Part shown: piece after piece, positions 26,525 to 36,490 of the stretch
Layout: every line of letters begins with the position of its first letter
Numbering within the stretch: the first letter of the stretch is position 1
Assembly (NCBI GenBank): GCA_963840805.1
Contig: CAWJAJ010000002.1
Span: forward strand, 1 to 64,000
Source: CADEEN01 sp963840805
Lineage (GTDB): Bacteria; Pseudomonadota; Gammaproteobacteria; Burkholderiales; Burkholderiaceae_C
DNA: 64,000 nucleotides
Direction: 5' to 3'
Notes under the pieces: model-generated
Databases searched by the model: none
The model's input: the letters and a program-made list of their open reading frames with translations, nothing else
Told to the model about the DNA's origin: nothing
Program-made: the position numbers and the translations under genes

Positions 26525-27532
26525 TCAGGCGCGAAAGTAATCGCGGTACCAGGCGACGAACCGCTTGATGCCATCCTGCACCGGCATGCCAGGCCGAAAG
26601 CCCGTCCACGCCGCGAGTTCCTCGACATCCGCACTCGTCGCCGGCACGTCCCCGCTCTGCAACGGCAAGTAGTCCTTGAGTGCCTCGCGCCCCAGCGCGG
26701 ATTCGATGGCACGAATGAAGTCCATCAGCGGGACCGGGTTGTGGTTGCCGATGTTGAACAGCCGATACGGCACATTGGAACGCGCAGGGTCGGCTTGCGC
26801 CGGGTCATACGCAGGGTCGGCCGTCGCGGCTCTGTCGAGCGTGCGAACGACACCCTCGGCGATATCGTCGACATAGGTGAAATCGCGCACCATCTGGCCA
26901 TGGTTGAAGACCTTGATCGGTTGCCCATCCAGGATCGCCTTCGTGAAGAGAAACAGTGCCATATCCGGCCTGCCCCACGGGCCGTATACGGTAAAGAAGC
27001 GCAGGCCAGTGGTCGGAAGGCCATACAGATGGCTGTAGGTGTGTGCCATCAGCTCGTTGGCCTTCTTCGTCGCCGCGTACAGACTGACCGGATGGTCCAC
27101 CCCGTCGTGCTCGGAGAATGGCATGCGCGTGTTGCCGCCATACACGCTCGAGCTGGACGCGTAGACGAGATGCTGCACCTGGTTGTGACGGCAGCCCTCC
27201 AGCACGTTCATGAAGCCGACGACGTTGCTGTCGATGTAGGCATGGGGATTCTCGAGCGAATAGCGCACCCCGGCCTGTGCCGCGAGGTGTACGACCCGAT
27301 CGAACCGCTCTTGCGCGAAGAGGCGCTCCATACCGGCGCGGTCGGCCACGTCCATCAGCTCGAAACGAAAGCCGGCACGCGGCACCAGCCGAGCCAAGCG
27401 ATCGCGTTTCAACTGTGGATCGTAGTAGTCGTTCAGGTTGTCCAGTCCCACCACCGCATCGCCGCGCGCCAGCAGCAGTTGCGCGACATGCATGCCGATG
27501 AAGCCGGCCGCCCCTGTAATCAAGATCTTCAC
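26525..27532 (-). CDS. UDP-uronate 4-epimerase-like SDR (LspL/GAE type)
   Basis: This 335-aa short-chain epimerase has the NAD motif ITGAAGFIGMHVAQ, the family segment LDNLNDYYDPQLKRDRL, and the catalytic YAATKK after VYASSSSVYGGN. The signatures RFFTVYGPWGRPDMAL and VRDFTYVDDIAEGVV are characteristic of UDP-glucuronate 4-epimerases. It should interconvert gluco and galacto forms of the uronate made by the dehydrogenase 48 bases downstream. Clean reading frame. The exact sugar (GlcA or GlcNAcA) is not certain. Confidence 0.85.
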   Translation of the reverse strand: MKILITGAAGFIGMHVAQLLLARGDAVVGLDNLNDYYDPQLKRDRLARLVPRAGFRFELMDVADRAGMERLFAQERFDRVVHLAAQAGVRYSLENPHAYIDSNVVGFMNVLEGCRHNQVQHLVYASSSSVYGGNTRMPFSEHDGVDHPVSLYAATKKANELMAHTYSHLYGLPTTGLRFFTVYGPWGRPDMALFLFTKAILDGQPIKVFNHGQMVRDFTYVDDIAEGVVRTLDRAATADPAYDPAQADPARSNVPYRLFNIGNHNPVPLMDFIRAIESALGREALKDYLPLQSGDVPATSADVEELAAWTGFRPGMPVQDGIKRFVAWYRDYFRA

Positions 27533-27571
27533 TGCTTGTTCCTCGTTCGATCCATGAATCGCATGCAGGGC

Positions 27572-28678
27572 TCAGGCCAGCTCGCGAACCAAAACCTCGA
27601 CGATGCGCTCCGCCGCGTGCCCATCCCAGAGGTGCGGGCGCTTGCCTCGCTTGCCCTCACCCCGCAAGATCGCCGCCACGGCACCTTCGATGACTGCCGG
27701 GTCAATGCCGGCAAGAACATTCGTTCCCTCGGACACGGTCACCGGCCGCTCTGTCGTCCCGCGCAGCGTCACGCATGGCACGCCCAGCGCAGTCGTCTCC
27801 TCCTGCAGGCCACCGCTGTCGGTCAGCACGACCGCCGCGTCCTTCCAAAGGTTGAGGAACTCCATGTATGCCAGCGGCGGCAGGAGGCTGATCTTCGGCC
27901 CGAGGTCGATGCCGAATTTCTCCATATTGCTGCGCGTGCGCGGATGGACGGGGAAGATCAGCGGCAGTTCGTCCGCTATGCCGCGCAGCGCCGCCGCGAT
28001 GCGCGCAAATGCCATGGCGTCGTCGACATTCGACGGCCGGTGCAGCGTGACGACACCATAGCGCGCATACGCGGCCTTGAACGCCAGCGACGCGCCATCG
28101 GCGAGCGGGCGCCGCTCGAGGATCTCGCGCTGATACAGCAAGTTGTCGACCATCACATGGCCGACGTAGTGCACCTTGTGCCGTGGCTTGCCCTCGCGCA
28201 GCAGGTTGGCCTCGCCGCTCGGTTCGGTAACGAAGAACCAGTCGGAAATGGCATCGGTGACCAATCGGTTGATCTCCTCGGGCATCGCCATGTCGCCGCT
28301 GCGCAGTCCGGCTTCGACGTGCGCCACGGGGATGCACAGCTTCTTGGCGACAACGGAGCAGGCCAGCGTCGAATTGACGTCGCCGACCACCACGACGCCG
28401 TCGGGGCGGGCCGTCTCGCACAGTTCCTCGAACGCAACCATTACCCGGGCGGTCTGTTGGGCATGGCTGCCGCCACCAGCGCCGAGATGATGGTCCGGCT
28501 TCGGGATACCCAGCTCGTCGAAAAACACGTCGCTCATCTCGCGGTCGTAGTGCTGACCGGTGTGCACGATGCGGTAGTCGAGAGCATCGCGCCGGGCATG
28601 AAGCGCGCGCACGAGAGGCGCGAGCTTCATGAAGTTGGGCCGCGCACCGGCCACGAGGTAGAGCAGCTTCGTCGCCAT
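27572..28678 (-). CDS. wecB: UDP-N-acetylglucosamine 2-epimerase, non-hydrolysing
   Basis: This 368-aa protein matches WecB/WbpI-type epimerases that convert UDP-GlcNAc or a derivative to the manno form. Catalytic acids are seen in VVVGDVNSTLA (Asp), HVEAGLRS (Glu) and MPEEINRLVTD (Glu). The end has LTDSGGLQEETTALGVP and ERPVTVSEGTN. ATG 28678 follows the stop of the next gene upstream by 3 bases. With the dehydrogenase nearby it could give UDP-ManNAcA. WbpI-like action on a 2,3-diamino uronate is the alternative; I see no aminotransferase of that pathway in the window. Confidence 0.87.
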   Translation of the reverse strand: MATKLLYLVAGARPNFMKLAPLVRALHARRDALDYRIVHTGQHYDREMSDVFFDELGIPKPDHHLGAGGGSHAQQTARVMVAFEELCETARPDGVVVVGDVNSTLACSVVAKKLCIPVAHVEAGLRSGDMAMPEEINRLVTDAISDWFFVTEPSGEANLLREGKPRHKVHYVGHVMVDNLLYQREILERRPLADGASLAFKAAYARYGVVTLHRPSNVDDAMAFARIAAALRGIADELPLIFPVHPRTRSNMEKFGIDLGPKISLLPPLAYMEFLNLWKDAAVVLTDSGGLQEETTALGVPCVTLRGTTERPVTVSEGTNVLAGIDPAVIEGAVAAILRGEGKRGKRPHLWDGHAAERIVEVLVRELA

Positions 28679-28681
28679 GGC

Positions 28682-29569
28682 TCAGGCCGCTGTCGCGAGC
28701 TCCTGTGGTTTCACGGTGAGTTCGTCAATCAACGCCTTGGTCTGGCGGATGTTCGCCCGGCTCGAGGCGCCAAACACGATGGACTCGATCCTCGGCTGCC
28801 GACACACGTATTCGATGGCTTCCCTTGGAGACAGTGCACCAGACGCGAGCACCGACATCGCCACCGGGCGGAAGCGCCGCGTGGCAATCGTCTGCTCGTA
28901 GAGATCCACGCCGCCGCACATGCGAAAACCGATCTTGTTGATATTGGCGCACACGATCGGATTCTCGATGCCCAACTCGTCCAGAACATCCAGAAGCTTG
29001 GGCATGTTCATCGTGATGAAGCCCGGCTCGGCGCCGTATCGATTGCGTACGTGGTCCGCGAAGATGCGGAATGCATCCTTCATGCCAAGCCCCAGCAACA
29101 GATCGGTAATGACGTTCTGTATGAAGATCACCGGGGTCGACAAGCCGTCGAACATCTTCATCTCGGCATCCACCAACAGCTGCAGGATGACTTCGATGTC
29201 CTTGTTGGCAAGCGCGACGCCGCCGCGGAACATCGCCGATACGCGGCCGTCCTCGGGCAGGAACTTTCGCAGCGCGCCGATGATGCCGTGCTCGGTGGCG
29301 GCATTGGCGTACTTGTGGGCATAAGGCATGCAGGGGTAGAAGCGGTAGTCCGGGTACTTCTGGCGATTGGCCCGGAAGTAGTCGCAAATCTCGGCCACCC
29401 GATCGTGCGTGGTGCACATGAAAGTGCGGATCCCTTCCTGATAGGCCGCATCCAGAACATCGATCACGGCCTGCAGATCCTGGAACCGCATCGCCTGGGC
29501 ACGCGCCTTCTCCTCGGACATGTGGTTGACGCCGAAGAACTGGTTGTCGCCGAAAAGTATTCTGTCCAT
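28682..29569 (-). CDS. TIM-barrel-like protein with aldo/keto-reductase-like end
   Basis: This 295-aa protein is not one I can name with certainty. It begins MDRILFGDNQFFGVNHMSEEKA. The middle has alternating strand-helix segments, for example GIRTFMCTTHDRVAEI, GGVALANKDIEVILQL and GFITMNMPKLLDVLDEL. The end (VLASGALSPREAIEYVC ... SIVFGASSRANI) resembles the last strands of aldo/keto reductases. The catalytic Tyr-Lys-His-Asp set of that family is not evident. It sits between wecB and a Gfo/Idh/MocA oxidoreductase in a clean operon, so it probably acts on the nucleotide-sugar or its acyl group. Confidence 0.55.
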   Translation of the reverse strand: MDRILFGDNQFFGVNHMSEEKARAQAMRFQDLQAVIDVLDAAYQEGIRTFMCTTHDRVAEICDYFRANRQKYPDYRFYPCMPYAHKYANAATEHGIIGALRKFLPEDGRVSAMFRGGVALANKDIEVILQLLVDAEMKMFDGLSTPVIFIQNVITDLLLGLGMKDAFRIFADHVRNRYGAEPGFITMNMPKLLDVLDELGIENPIVCANINKIGFRMCGGVDLYEQTIATRRFRPVAMSVLASGALSPREAIEYVCRQPRIESIVFGASSRANIRQTKALIDELTVKPQELATAA

Positions 29570-29610
29570 GACTCGATCTCGATACTTGCGGGCTACGCCG
29601 ATGAAGATGG

Positions 29611-30690
29611 TCAGCCGAACAGGCGTGACCAGAAGCCCTTGACCTTCGTCGCGGGAACGGGTGCGGGCCGGGTCGTGCCGCCTGACTCGGCCAAGATCAT
29701 GCTGACCAGGCGATCAGCCTGAAGTGCAGAGCGGAACGAATTGACATTGTCCGTGCGCTTGGCTTCGATCGCCTTCACGAAATAGTCAATCTGCGCCGAA
29801 TACTCCTCGCCCCGCAGATAGAACCAGACCGGCTGCGTCAGGTCAGTCGTGTACTTCACGGTCCAACCGGCCTTCGCCTCTGGCAGGCCCTCTTGCGGCG
29901 TGCGCAGGTAGATCTGGCACTCTTGCCGGTCGGCCGTGATGCGGCCGTTGGTGCCCCACACCGAGATCCTGGTGGACATCTTGCGGTAGCTCTCGTCGCT
30001 CCAGTTGACACAAAGCTGCCCCGTCGCACCATCCAGGTAGTTCAGCGTGCAGTAGACCTCGTCCTCGACGTCGCGCGAAAAGATGCTGTTGAGCACCACG
30101 CCACCCACCGAAGTCGGGGCCCCGGCCACGAAGTTCACCAAGTCGAGTGCATGGCAGGCGTAGTCATACAGCGCCCCCCCGCCTTCGCTCTTGGCCGAGC
30201 GCCACGTACCGCCCTTGGTCCGGAGCACGACGGGACCGTACGCTTCCGCGCGAACATGGTGCACGCGGCCGAGTGCGCCCGACTTGACGACGCGCGCGGC
30301 CTCCTGGAAGGCGCCGACGAATCGATAGTGGTAGCCCACCTGGTTCACCAGGCCCTTGGTCTCGGCCAGCGCAGCCAAGCGCTCGCCGTCGGCGACATCG
30401 AGCACAAACGGCTTCTCGCAAAAAACGTGCAGCCCGCGGTCGAGCGCCTTCCCGACCATCGCGGCATGCAACTTCGACGGCGTTGCAATGACGACCGCAT
30501 CCAGAGCCTCACCGGCAAGCATCCTGTCGTAGTCGTCGTAGCACTTCAGTCCGGCGTGCTTCGCGAGCACATCGGTGAGATAGGCCGTTTGGTCACACGC
30601 TGCGACCACGTTGACGCCCGGGTGCGCGTTGACGATGGCGTGGTGGGAGAGCCCCATCTTGCCCAGCCCGACCATTCCTACTCTCAGCAT
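29611..30690 (-). CDS. Gfo/Idh/MocA-family NAD(P) oxidoreductase
   Basis: This 359-aa protein has the family N-terminal Rossmann motif (VGMVGLGKMGLSHHAIV) and the CEKPF motif near residue 92, whose Lys is catalytic. The YDYACHALDL segment follows, where His sits in the active site. WbpB-type members oxidise C3 of UDP-GlcNAcA, which would suit the dehydrogenase and epimerases next to it. Other members reduce or oxidise different sugars. It ends in a basic tail (KVKGFWSRLFG). Clean frame; 41 bases before the TIM-barrel gene. Confidence 0.83.
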   Translation of the reverse strand: MLRVGMVGLGKMGLSHHAIVNAHPGVNVVAACDQTAYLTDVLAKHAGLKCYDDYDRMLAGEALDAVVIATPSKLHAAMVGKALDRGLHVFCEKPFVLDVADGERLAALAETKGLVNQVGYHYRFVGAFQEAARVVKSGALGRVHHVRAEAYGPVVLRTKGGTWRSAKSEGGGALYDYACHALDLVNFVAGAPTSVGGVVLNSIFSRDVEDEVYCTLNYLDGATGQLCVNWSDESYRKMSTRISVWGTNGRITADRQECQIYLRTPQEGLPEAKAGWTVKYTTDLTQPVWFYLRGEEYSAQIDYFVKAIEAKRTDNVNSFRSALQADRLVSMILAESGGTTRPAPVPATKVKGFWSRLFG

Positions 30691-30720
30691 CTGTCTTCTC
30701 CAGTTCGAACTCGCGCCCGC

Positions 30721-31743
30721 TCAGGGGCTCAGGATTTCACGTTTGATCATCGCGTAGGCCTGCCGGCCCTTGTCGAGCAACACGCGATTTGCCGGCTTGC
30801 GCGCGGCACCGTCCAGGATCGTCAGCAACGTGGGCGCCGTCAGTGCCGGGTCGTGCACGAAAGCGCCGACATCCAGCAAGTAGCGGTCGACGTCGAGCAA
30901 TTCGTCTTGGTAGACCGAGACAGTCGGGATTCCCAGCACGGCCATCTCGCGGGTCATCGTGCCGCCCGCGCCGACGAACAGGTCGCAATCCGGCGCGATA
31001 TCGGCGATATCCAGTGCCGTATCGACCACTCGCACGCCCGCGAACGCCGCGCCCCGATAGTGCAGCCCCTGGTCCTTGCCCCGCGGCAGCACGATCACCT
31101 CCACCTTGTCCTTGATGCCCTGAATCAGGTCGTCGAGGAAGTTGCGATTGCCCTTGTAGTACTGCGCGGTCCAGGGTTCGGGGCGAATGTAGATCGTCGG
31201 CCGGGCCTTCGCTGCACGCTCGCCGCCAATGCGGCCCAGGCGCTCGTCGAGCTCCCAGAGGTAGATGCCTTCCTTCACACCGGGGTAGTTGTCCACCTTG
31301 CGCGGGTTGGCCCATTGCTTGCGAAGCTTCCGCGCCGATAGGAACTCCGGAACCATGATCCGGTTGGCGAACAGGAACGAAGGGATGTTGCCCATCGCGT
31401 GCTCGTTGTCGTTCATGTAGATCGAGTGCACACCCAGCAGCCAGGCCACCAGCGGCGAGTGGAACGAGCTTTGCGAGATCGCCACCTCGATGCGCTTGCC
31501 CCTCAGATACCTCCAGAGCTGCCAGACGCGGACTGGAAAGCCCAGCAACTTCATCGTGAACTTGCCGCCGTAATGCACACCCACCACCTCGTAGCGCAAG
31601 CCGTGCAGGTCCAGCAGATCGATCGTATTGGCCAGCGGGCGACAGGTGATCACCACCTCATGTCCCTCGCTCTCCAACTCTCGAATCAGGCCCACAAACA
31701 AGTTGATGTGCGGCGAATTCGACAAGTCAAACCAGATTCTCAT
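30721..31743 (-). CDS. DUF354-family glycosyltransferase-like protein
   Basis: This 340-aa protein begins MRIWFDLSNSPHINLF, the distinct start of the DUF354 family. It continues with HEVVITCRPLANTIDLL and SQSSFHSPLVAWLLGV. The C-terminal half has a GT-B-like donor site: DLFVGAGGTMTREMAVLGIPTVSVYQ. Members look like UDP-GlcNAc 2-epimerase/MurG-like glycosyltransferases; their reaction is not firmly known. ATG 31743 overlaps the heparinase-like gene stop (ATGA), which fixes the start; an open frame upstream to 31881 lies within that gene. Confidence 0.8.
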   Translation of the reverse strand: MRIWFDLSNSPHINLFVGLIRELESEGHEVVITCRPLANTIDLLDLHGLRYEVVGVHYGGKFTMKLLGFPVRVWQLWRYLRGKRIEVAISQSSFHSPLVAWLLGVHSIYMNDNEHAMGNIPSFLFANRIMVPEFLSARKLRKQWANPRKVDNYPGVKEGIYLWELDERLGRIGGERAAKARPTIYIRPEPWTAQYYKGNRNFLDDLIQGIKDKVEVIVLPRGKDQGLHYRGAAFAGVRVVDTALDIADIAPDCDLFVGAGGTMTREMAVLGIPTVSVYQDELLDVDRYLLDVGAFVHDPALTAPTLLTILDGAARKPANRVLLDKGRQAYAMIKREILSP

Positions 31744-33780
31744 TGAAACCGCCCATTCGGCTGCGTCGGACTGCGGCCCTGTCTTTGAATCACCGTACGC
31801 AGGACTTGCTGCGGCGCCAGCCGCGCACGCACCTTCAACACAGGTGCTGACGAGCGCTGGTAAAACCGGCTCGACACCCATCCCTGTGGAGGAGACTCGC
31901 GCCCCTCGATGACCTCATGCTCCAGCGGCGCGCCATCGATCGCCAGCCGCAGCCAGTGGGCCATGGTCTGAAGCTCCCAGCTCTGGCCACTGCGGCGCAA
32001 GCCGCGCACCCGGTGCTGCGTGCCACAACAACTCGACATCGTGCGGGCGCTTGCACTCGAGCCAATCTTCCACCACCAGCGAACCCTCGTGCGACTCGAG
32101 CGTGACGCGACGATGATGCACGACAGGATCGACCAAACGCATGTAGCCGTCGTGGCTTGCATGCACGGTACTTGCGATTCCTCGTTGCGGCGATCCTCCA
32201 AGAGGCGTGCCGTTCACGTCGCGGAGCCACAGAAAGCTCGCTCCGTACTCGGACTGATCCTGTCCGTCGACCACCAGCGTGTTGTGTGCGTGCGTGCCCC
32301 GAAAGTAGTGGCGGAACTCTGGCGCAGCGTTATAGCAGTAGGTGCCCGAATCGACCAGTATGGGGTCGCCCTCCCAACTGACGAGAACCGCGAGTGCATC
32401 CGCGTGCCCATGCCCCGCAATGCGGTTGTAGCCCAGCGGCCCACAATCGAAAGTGACGCGCAGCTCGCGCTCCGAATGCAGCGCCTCGCCGACAATGACA
32501 TAGCCACCCTGCACGAAGGATGTCGGCAGGCTCCGCAGTGCGGCAATGTCGGCTGCCGGACTTGCACCGCAGGCCAGCCACTGAACCTGTTCATCCACCA
32601 CGCCCGCATCGATGCTCAGCACCTTGGCCTGCAAGTCGGCCCGCTGGAAAAGCGCAGCGCCGATCGCCACCAGAGATCGATAGCTGTCGAAGTCCGCGCC
32701 ATGCCCAAGGCACCAGACTTCACCATCGTCGGCGTCGCCGATTGCAGGAACATTCCCCTCACAGTCCATCATCGATGCAAGAAACGTCACCGCGGACTCG
32801 ACGCGCGCCCAGTAAGGCGGTGCGAAATCGTCTTGATTGGCCTTGCCACACAGCCCACTGGCAAGCAGGAACTGCAACGAGAACTTGTGATAGCAGAGGG
32901 CTTGCTCCAAGTTCACGCCATCCGCGCTGAATTGCCGCATTGCCTCCTGCTCCAGGATGGCTTTGGCCGCGGCCCTCAGTTCGCGCGCCTCGGCCCAGCG
33001 ATCCCAGGTGTGCGCGGCCACGAAGACACCCGCGGCCTCGCCGATCAGGTGGTTGTCTGCCGACGAGTACAGCGAGTAATTGTCGCTGGCAAACCGCATG
33101 TGCTGGTAGATGCAATCCAACCAGCGCGCCCGCAGTTCCTGCCCCCGCTTACCTTCGAACAACGGTGAATCGGCACCGCCGATCAGCGACCACACGATGC
33201 TCCAGTTGATCAAGCGAATGCCATGCTCGACGGGCGACGACCAGTTGGCACCCAGCGCATAGGGACAGGCGTCGAGCCAGCTCGACAACAGCACGCCAAT
33301 TCGCTCGAGCGCGCGGCGATTGCCGGTCAGCGCGTAGCTTTGAGCCAGCGGAATCCACCACAGGTGGCGGTTCACCTCCCACAGATACTTGATATCGACA
33401 CCCGCCGCAACATGCCGAAAATCAAGGTACAGACCGTAGACACGCGGAATCTGCTTGCCTGTGATCGGTTCTGCATTCCAGTCTGGAATGCCGTCTCGCA
33501 ATCGAACAGAGCGACCGAATACCTGCAACACCCCATCGAGGACGCCCTGTGCTGCGTCAAGCACTGCACCGGCATGCTCATGACTCGCGGGAACATGGCA
33601 CCACCCCCTTCCCCAGCGCGCGCTCGCAGCCTTCATGGGCACCCGCTGCGCAGAACAGAGGCCTCGGCTTTGGACGACGCCGCGCAGTACAGACGCAGCG
33701 CGGTACGGCACCTCTTGCCAATACATGCGGCTGAGCCTCCGGACGAACCATATCAAACGTGTTGAACCTAGCCCCATCAA
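31740..33780 (-). CDS. Heparinase II/III-like protein (one frameshift)
   Basis: The roughly 680-aa product has an N-terminal alpha-toroid (PVEHGIRLINWSIVW, NHLIGEAAGVFVAAHTW, NLEQALCYHKFSLQFLL). The C-terminal heparinase II/III beta domain follows (PAIGDADDGEVW, GYNRIAGHGHADALAV, VDSGTYCYN, HAHNTLVVDGQDQSE). His residues in AGHGHAD and THAHNT are the usual conserved ones. The family cleaves uronate-containing polysaccharides by elimination and often sits in EPS clusters without a signal peptide. The frame shifts near 31985; the true end, in the other frame, is the TGA at 31740 overlapping the DUF354 gene. A cytoplasmic or periplasmic place cannot be decided. Confidence 0.82.
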
Positions 33781-33909
33781 AGAACCCTAACGACTCAATG
33801 CCTCGCGATCCGTCCGATGACCACTGCTGATCGTCGATTCTGCTTGAGCAATGAGCAGGCCCTTGTGAGAAAAGCCACCACTCGTCCAAGGACCCCCTCA
33901 ATGGAACGG

Positions 33910-35099
33910 TCAGTCCGCACGCGCCCTCAGAAACGCGTCACTGTAGGCCTCGACAATCTTGGCCATTGCGGTTTCGACGAGTAGTTCGCGAGCACGTGTT
34001 GGCGTGCAGCATCTCCAAGTGAGGCTCTCAGGTCCGGCGATCTGGCGAGTCGTTCCAGAGTCGCGGCCAGATCGTCAACGTTGCCAGGATCGACCCACAA
34101 GCCATGAAGATTGGGTCTCATCATGTCCGGCACACCGCCCACAGGTGTCGCGACGACCGCGGACCCATACGCCATAGCCTCGAGCAGCGACACGGGCATC
34201 CCCTCGCTATAGGACGGCAGAACGAAGATATCCGCCGAAGACAGAGCCCGCTCCTTATCGGGCCCTGAAATCCAGCCGAGGAAGTCGATGTCTGTACGGA
34301 CGCCTATGTGCGCGGCGTCCTCCAGGAATCGGTCAACCTCCCCGTGCCCGCCGATGACCAACCGCCAACCCGAAACCCTTGCACGGAACACCGCAAACGC
34401 CCGCAGGAGGTCAAATGAGCCCTTCGCCTCGCAGATCATTCCTAGGAACAGTATCCGCCCGACGACCTCGCCGTCCTTGTCGCGGTCACAGACACGGCGA
34501 TGACGCGCTGGAAGGCGCACGGGATTTCCGATGACGCGCACTCGGCAGCTCGGCGAAAACTCTTGCATCCACCTTGCCGAGCGCTCAGACAGAACGATCA
34601 CGACATCACTGGCTTCGAGAGTACGCCGGATGCACCATCGCAGAACCGGGCCGCCAAAACCACTCTCAGCGTATCGCTCGAAGTTGCCGTCATGCAGGTG
34701 GAAGATCGTTCCCAACCTGAAGCGGCGCGCCACCCACAACAAGATAGCCTTTCGCCAAAAGCTGCCACTCGCCGACACATGCGCGTGCACGACCGCAACT
34801 TGGCCGGCCATCAGCACTCGAATGACCTGAAGCAAAGCGCCTATGAACTTTCGCAGCTTACGTAGACGGCCGCCGTCGACATGGGTCACCACATATTGCA
34901 CACGGGCACGAGCGAACAGGCCGCTGTCGCGAAGAACAGCTACGACTGCAGCGACGCCACCGCGCATCTCCGGCGAAGTGCCGAGCATGAGAACTCCACG
35001 ATCCACAGTACTTGATGGATGCGGCGCAACTTGAGACTGCGGTGATCCTTTCGCTTGCGGGATGCCGGCGGCCAAGCTAGAAGTAATCTTCAACGTCAC
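33910..35099 (-). CDS. Glycosyltransferase family 4 (frameshift near the 3' end)
   Basis: This GT-B glycosyltransferase has the start GVLMLGTSPEMRGGVAAVV, then FHLHDGNFERYAESG, and the donor-side LFLGMICEAKGSFDLLRAF. The family EX7E region is SYSEGMPVSLLEAMAYGSAVV. The visible frame stops at 33927 with an odd tail; in another frame the sequence continues as VETAMAKIVEAYSDAF and stops at 33910-33912, which is the better family end. The indel is near 33985. The start could be internal, since the first 35 residues are not typical. It is the most upstream gene of the 31-35 kb group and is followed by the heparinase-like gene. Confidence 0.8.
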
Positions 35100-35267
35100 T
35101 CCTCATGATCACCGGTTCAACGTAGATGCGCCAAGTGCACTCATGTCGCATTGTTCCGTCCTATGCATCGCACCGACTGCAACGTGGCATTGCCCCTGAA
35201 AAACGGACTCCAAGGGCGAGGCTGAAAGTGCAGACTGACGTTTCCCCGATAACCGGACAGTTCTGAA

Positions 35268-36355
35268 CTAGAGATTGGCCGCTTGTTTGGGTTGCCCTGA
35301 CCGCATTGTGGCGAACTCGCTCGGGGTCAGGTGGCCGAGCGATCCGTGGGGACGGTGGTGGTTGTAGTCATCTTGCCAAGCTCTTAGTTTTTCGCGCGCG
35401 TCGTGCATCGTGATGAACTCGTTGACGTTGAGGAATTCGTCGCGCAGCCTGCCGTTGAACGACTCGATCAGCCCGTTGTCCGTAGGCTTGCCGGGCCGCG
35501 TGTAGTCGAGTTTGACGCCGCGCTTGTAGGCCCATTCGTCCAAGGCCTTGGAGGTGAATTCGGTGCCGTTGTCCACCGTGATCGCCTTGGGCAATCCGCG
35601 CTGCCTGGCGGCCTGGTCGAGCGCCTGTCCAACGCACCTTCCCGTCAGCCGATAGTTGGCCTCCAGTGACACGCTCTCTCGACTCCACTGATCGATGACG
35701 GTCAGGATGCGGAACTTGCGCCCGTCATGCATCTGATCGTGCACGAAGTCCATGCTCCAGTGCTGGTTGGCTGCCGTGGGCGTCGGCGCCTTGCCGCGCA
35801 GCAGCGCAATGCGTTTGCGCCGCTTGACCTTCATGCGCAGCTGCAGACCTTAAGGCGGTACAGCCGGTACACGCGTTTCTTGCCCAGCCTCGCGTTTGAG
35901 CATGACGAGCACGCGGAGGTAGCCGAACCTTGGTCGGCTCATGGCGATGTCGCGGATGCGCTGGCGCAGTGTGCTTTGGTCGCGCGCCTGGCTCTTGGCG
36001 TACCACACCGATCGCTGAAGCAGCGCCAATCGACATGAGCGATGAACGCTGACCTTGAAGCGCTCCTGCATCCAGGCTGCCAGCTCGCGCCGCTTGACGG
36101 CCTTCAGATCCTTTTTTTCGTACGACCTCCTGCAAGATCTGCTTGTCCAGCGTGAGGTCGGCAACGATGCGCTTCAAGTGTGCGTTCTCATCCTCGAGCT
36201 GCCGCAGCTTGCGCAACTCGCTGACGCCCAACTCGGCGTACTTCTTCCACGTGTAGAACGTCGCATCCGAGACGCCGACCTGTCGGCACACGTCAGCCAC
36301 CGGCGTGCCGCCTTCAGCCAACCGCAGCGCGTAGGCAATCTGACCAGGGCTTTGC
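35268..36355 (-). pseudogene. IS3 transposase OrfA/OrfB, broken
   Basis: OrfA is recognised from QIAYALRLAEGGTPVADVCR, VGVSDATFYTWKK and ELRKLRQLEDENAHLKRIV, but no start codon is present before it. OrfB continues through YEKKDLKAVKRRELAAWMQERF. A stretch broken by indels at about 35855-35900 follows, then the catalytic half 35268-35834. That half has Asp in HWSMDFVHD, Asp in TVDNGTEF, and Glu in NGLIESFNGRLRDE, i.e. the complete DDE triad. The last 10-20 residues (GQPKQAANL) are family-like. The enzyme would be a cut-copy transposase, but the broken frames make it inactive. Confidence 0.82.
36112..36118 (-). promoter_or_regulatory. A7 slippery sequence for orfA/orfB frameshifting
   Basis: A run of seven A on the coding (minus) strand lies where orfA (VVRKKGSEG) and orfB (YEKKDLKAV) frames overlap. 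IS3 elements make OrfAB by -1 frameshifting at such a run. Here it remains as a fossil of the mechanism. Confidence 0.6.
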
Positions 36356-36490
36356 TAACCAAAAACTGGACACCTACTGGGGGCAGGTCAACCGAGCCGT
36401 CCTCCAGAAGTGATTAGCTCAAGAAAGCCAGAGCAGGTCACACGGGCCAGGACTATGTTGCCGCTGATTGCCGCGTAGCGACCTGCGGTA

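Larger units (their letters stand above)
35236..36390 (-). mobile_element. Decayed IS3-family insertion sequence
   Basis: The element runs from a TGACGTTTCCCC end at 35236 to a matching inverted end whose complement reads TGACCTGCCCCC at 36390. Both ends continue with a CAGTT-type core, as in IS3/IS407-like elements. It contains orfA and orfB on the minus strand. No target-site duplication is seen: the flanks are AGAC on one side and ACCG on the other. The orfA start codon is missing and orfB is broken, so the copy is inactive. It lies between a glycosyltransferase and the tandem lyase-like genes. Confidence 0.8.

Noticed and set aside
26162..29722. A 1186-aa open frame on the plus strand
   Set aside because: It is antisense to four intact, well-recognised genes (dehydrogenase, epimerase, wecB, TIM-barrel gene); the length comes from GC-rich codon use, and it has no family match.
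35236..36390. Target-site duplication of the IS3 element
   Set aside because: Flanking bases (AGAC and ACCG) do not match in any 3-5 bp register I tried.
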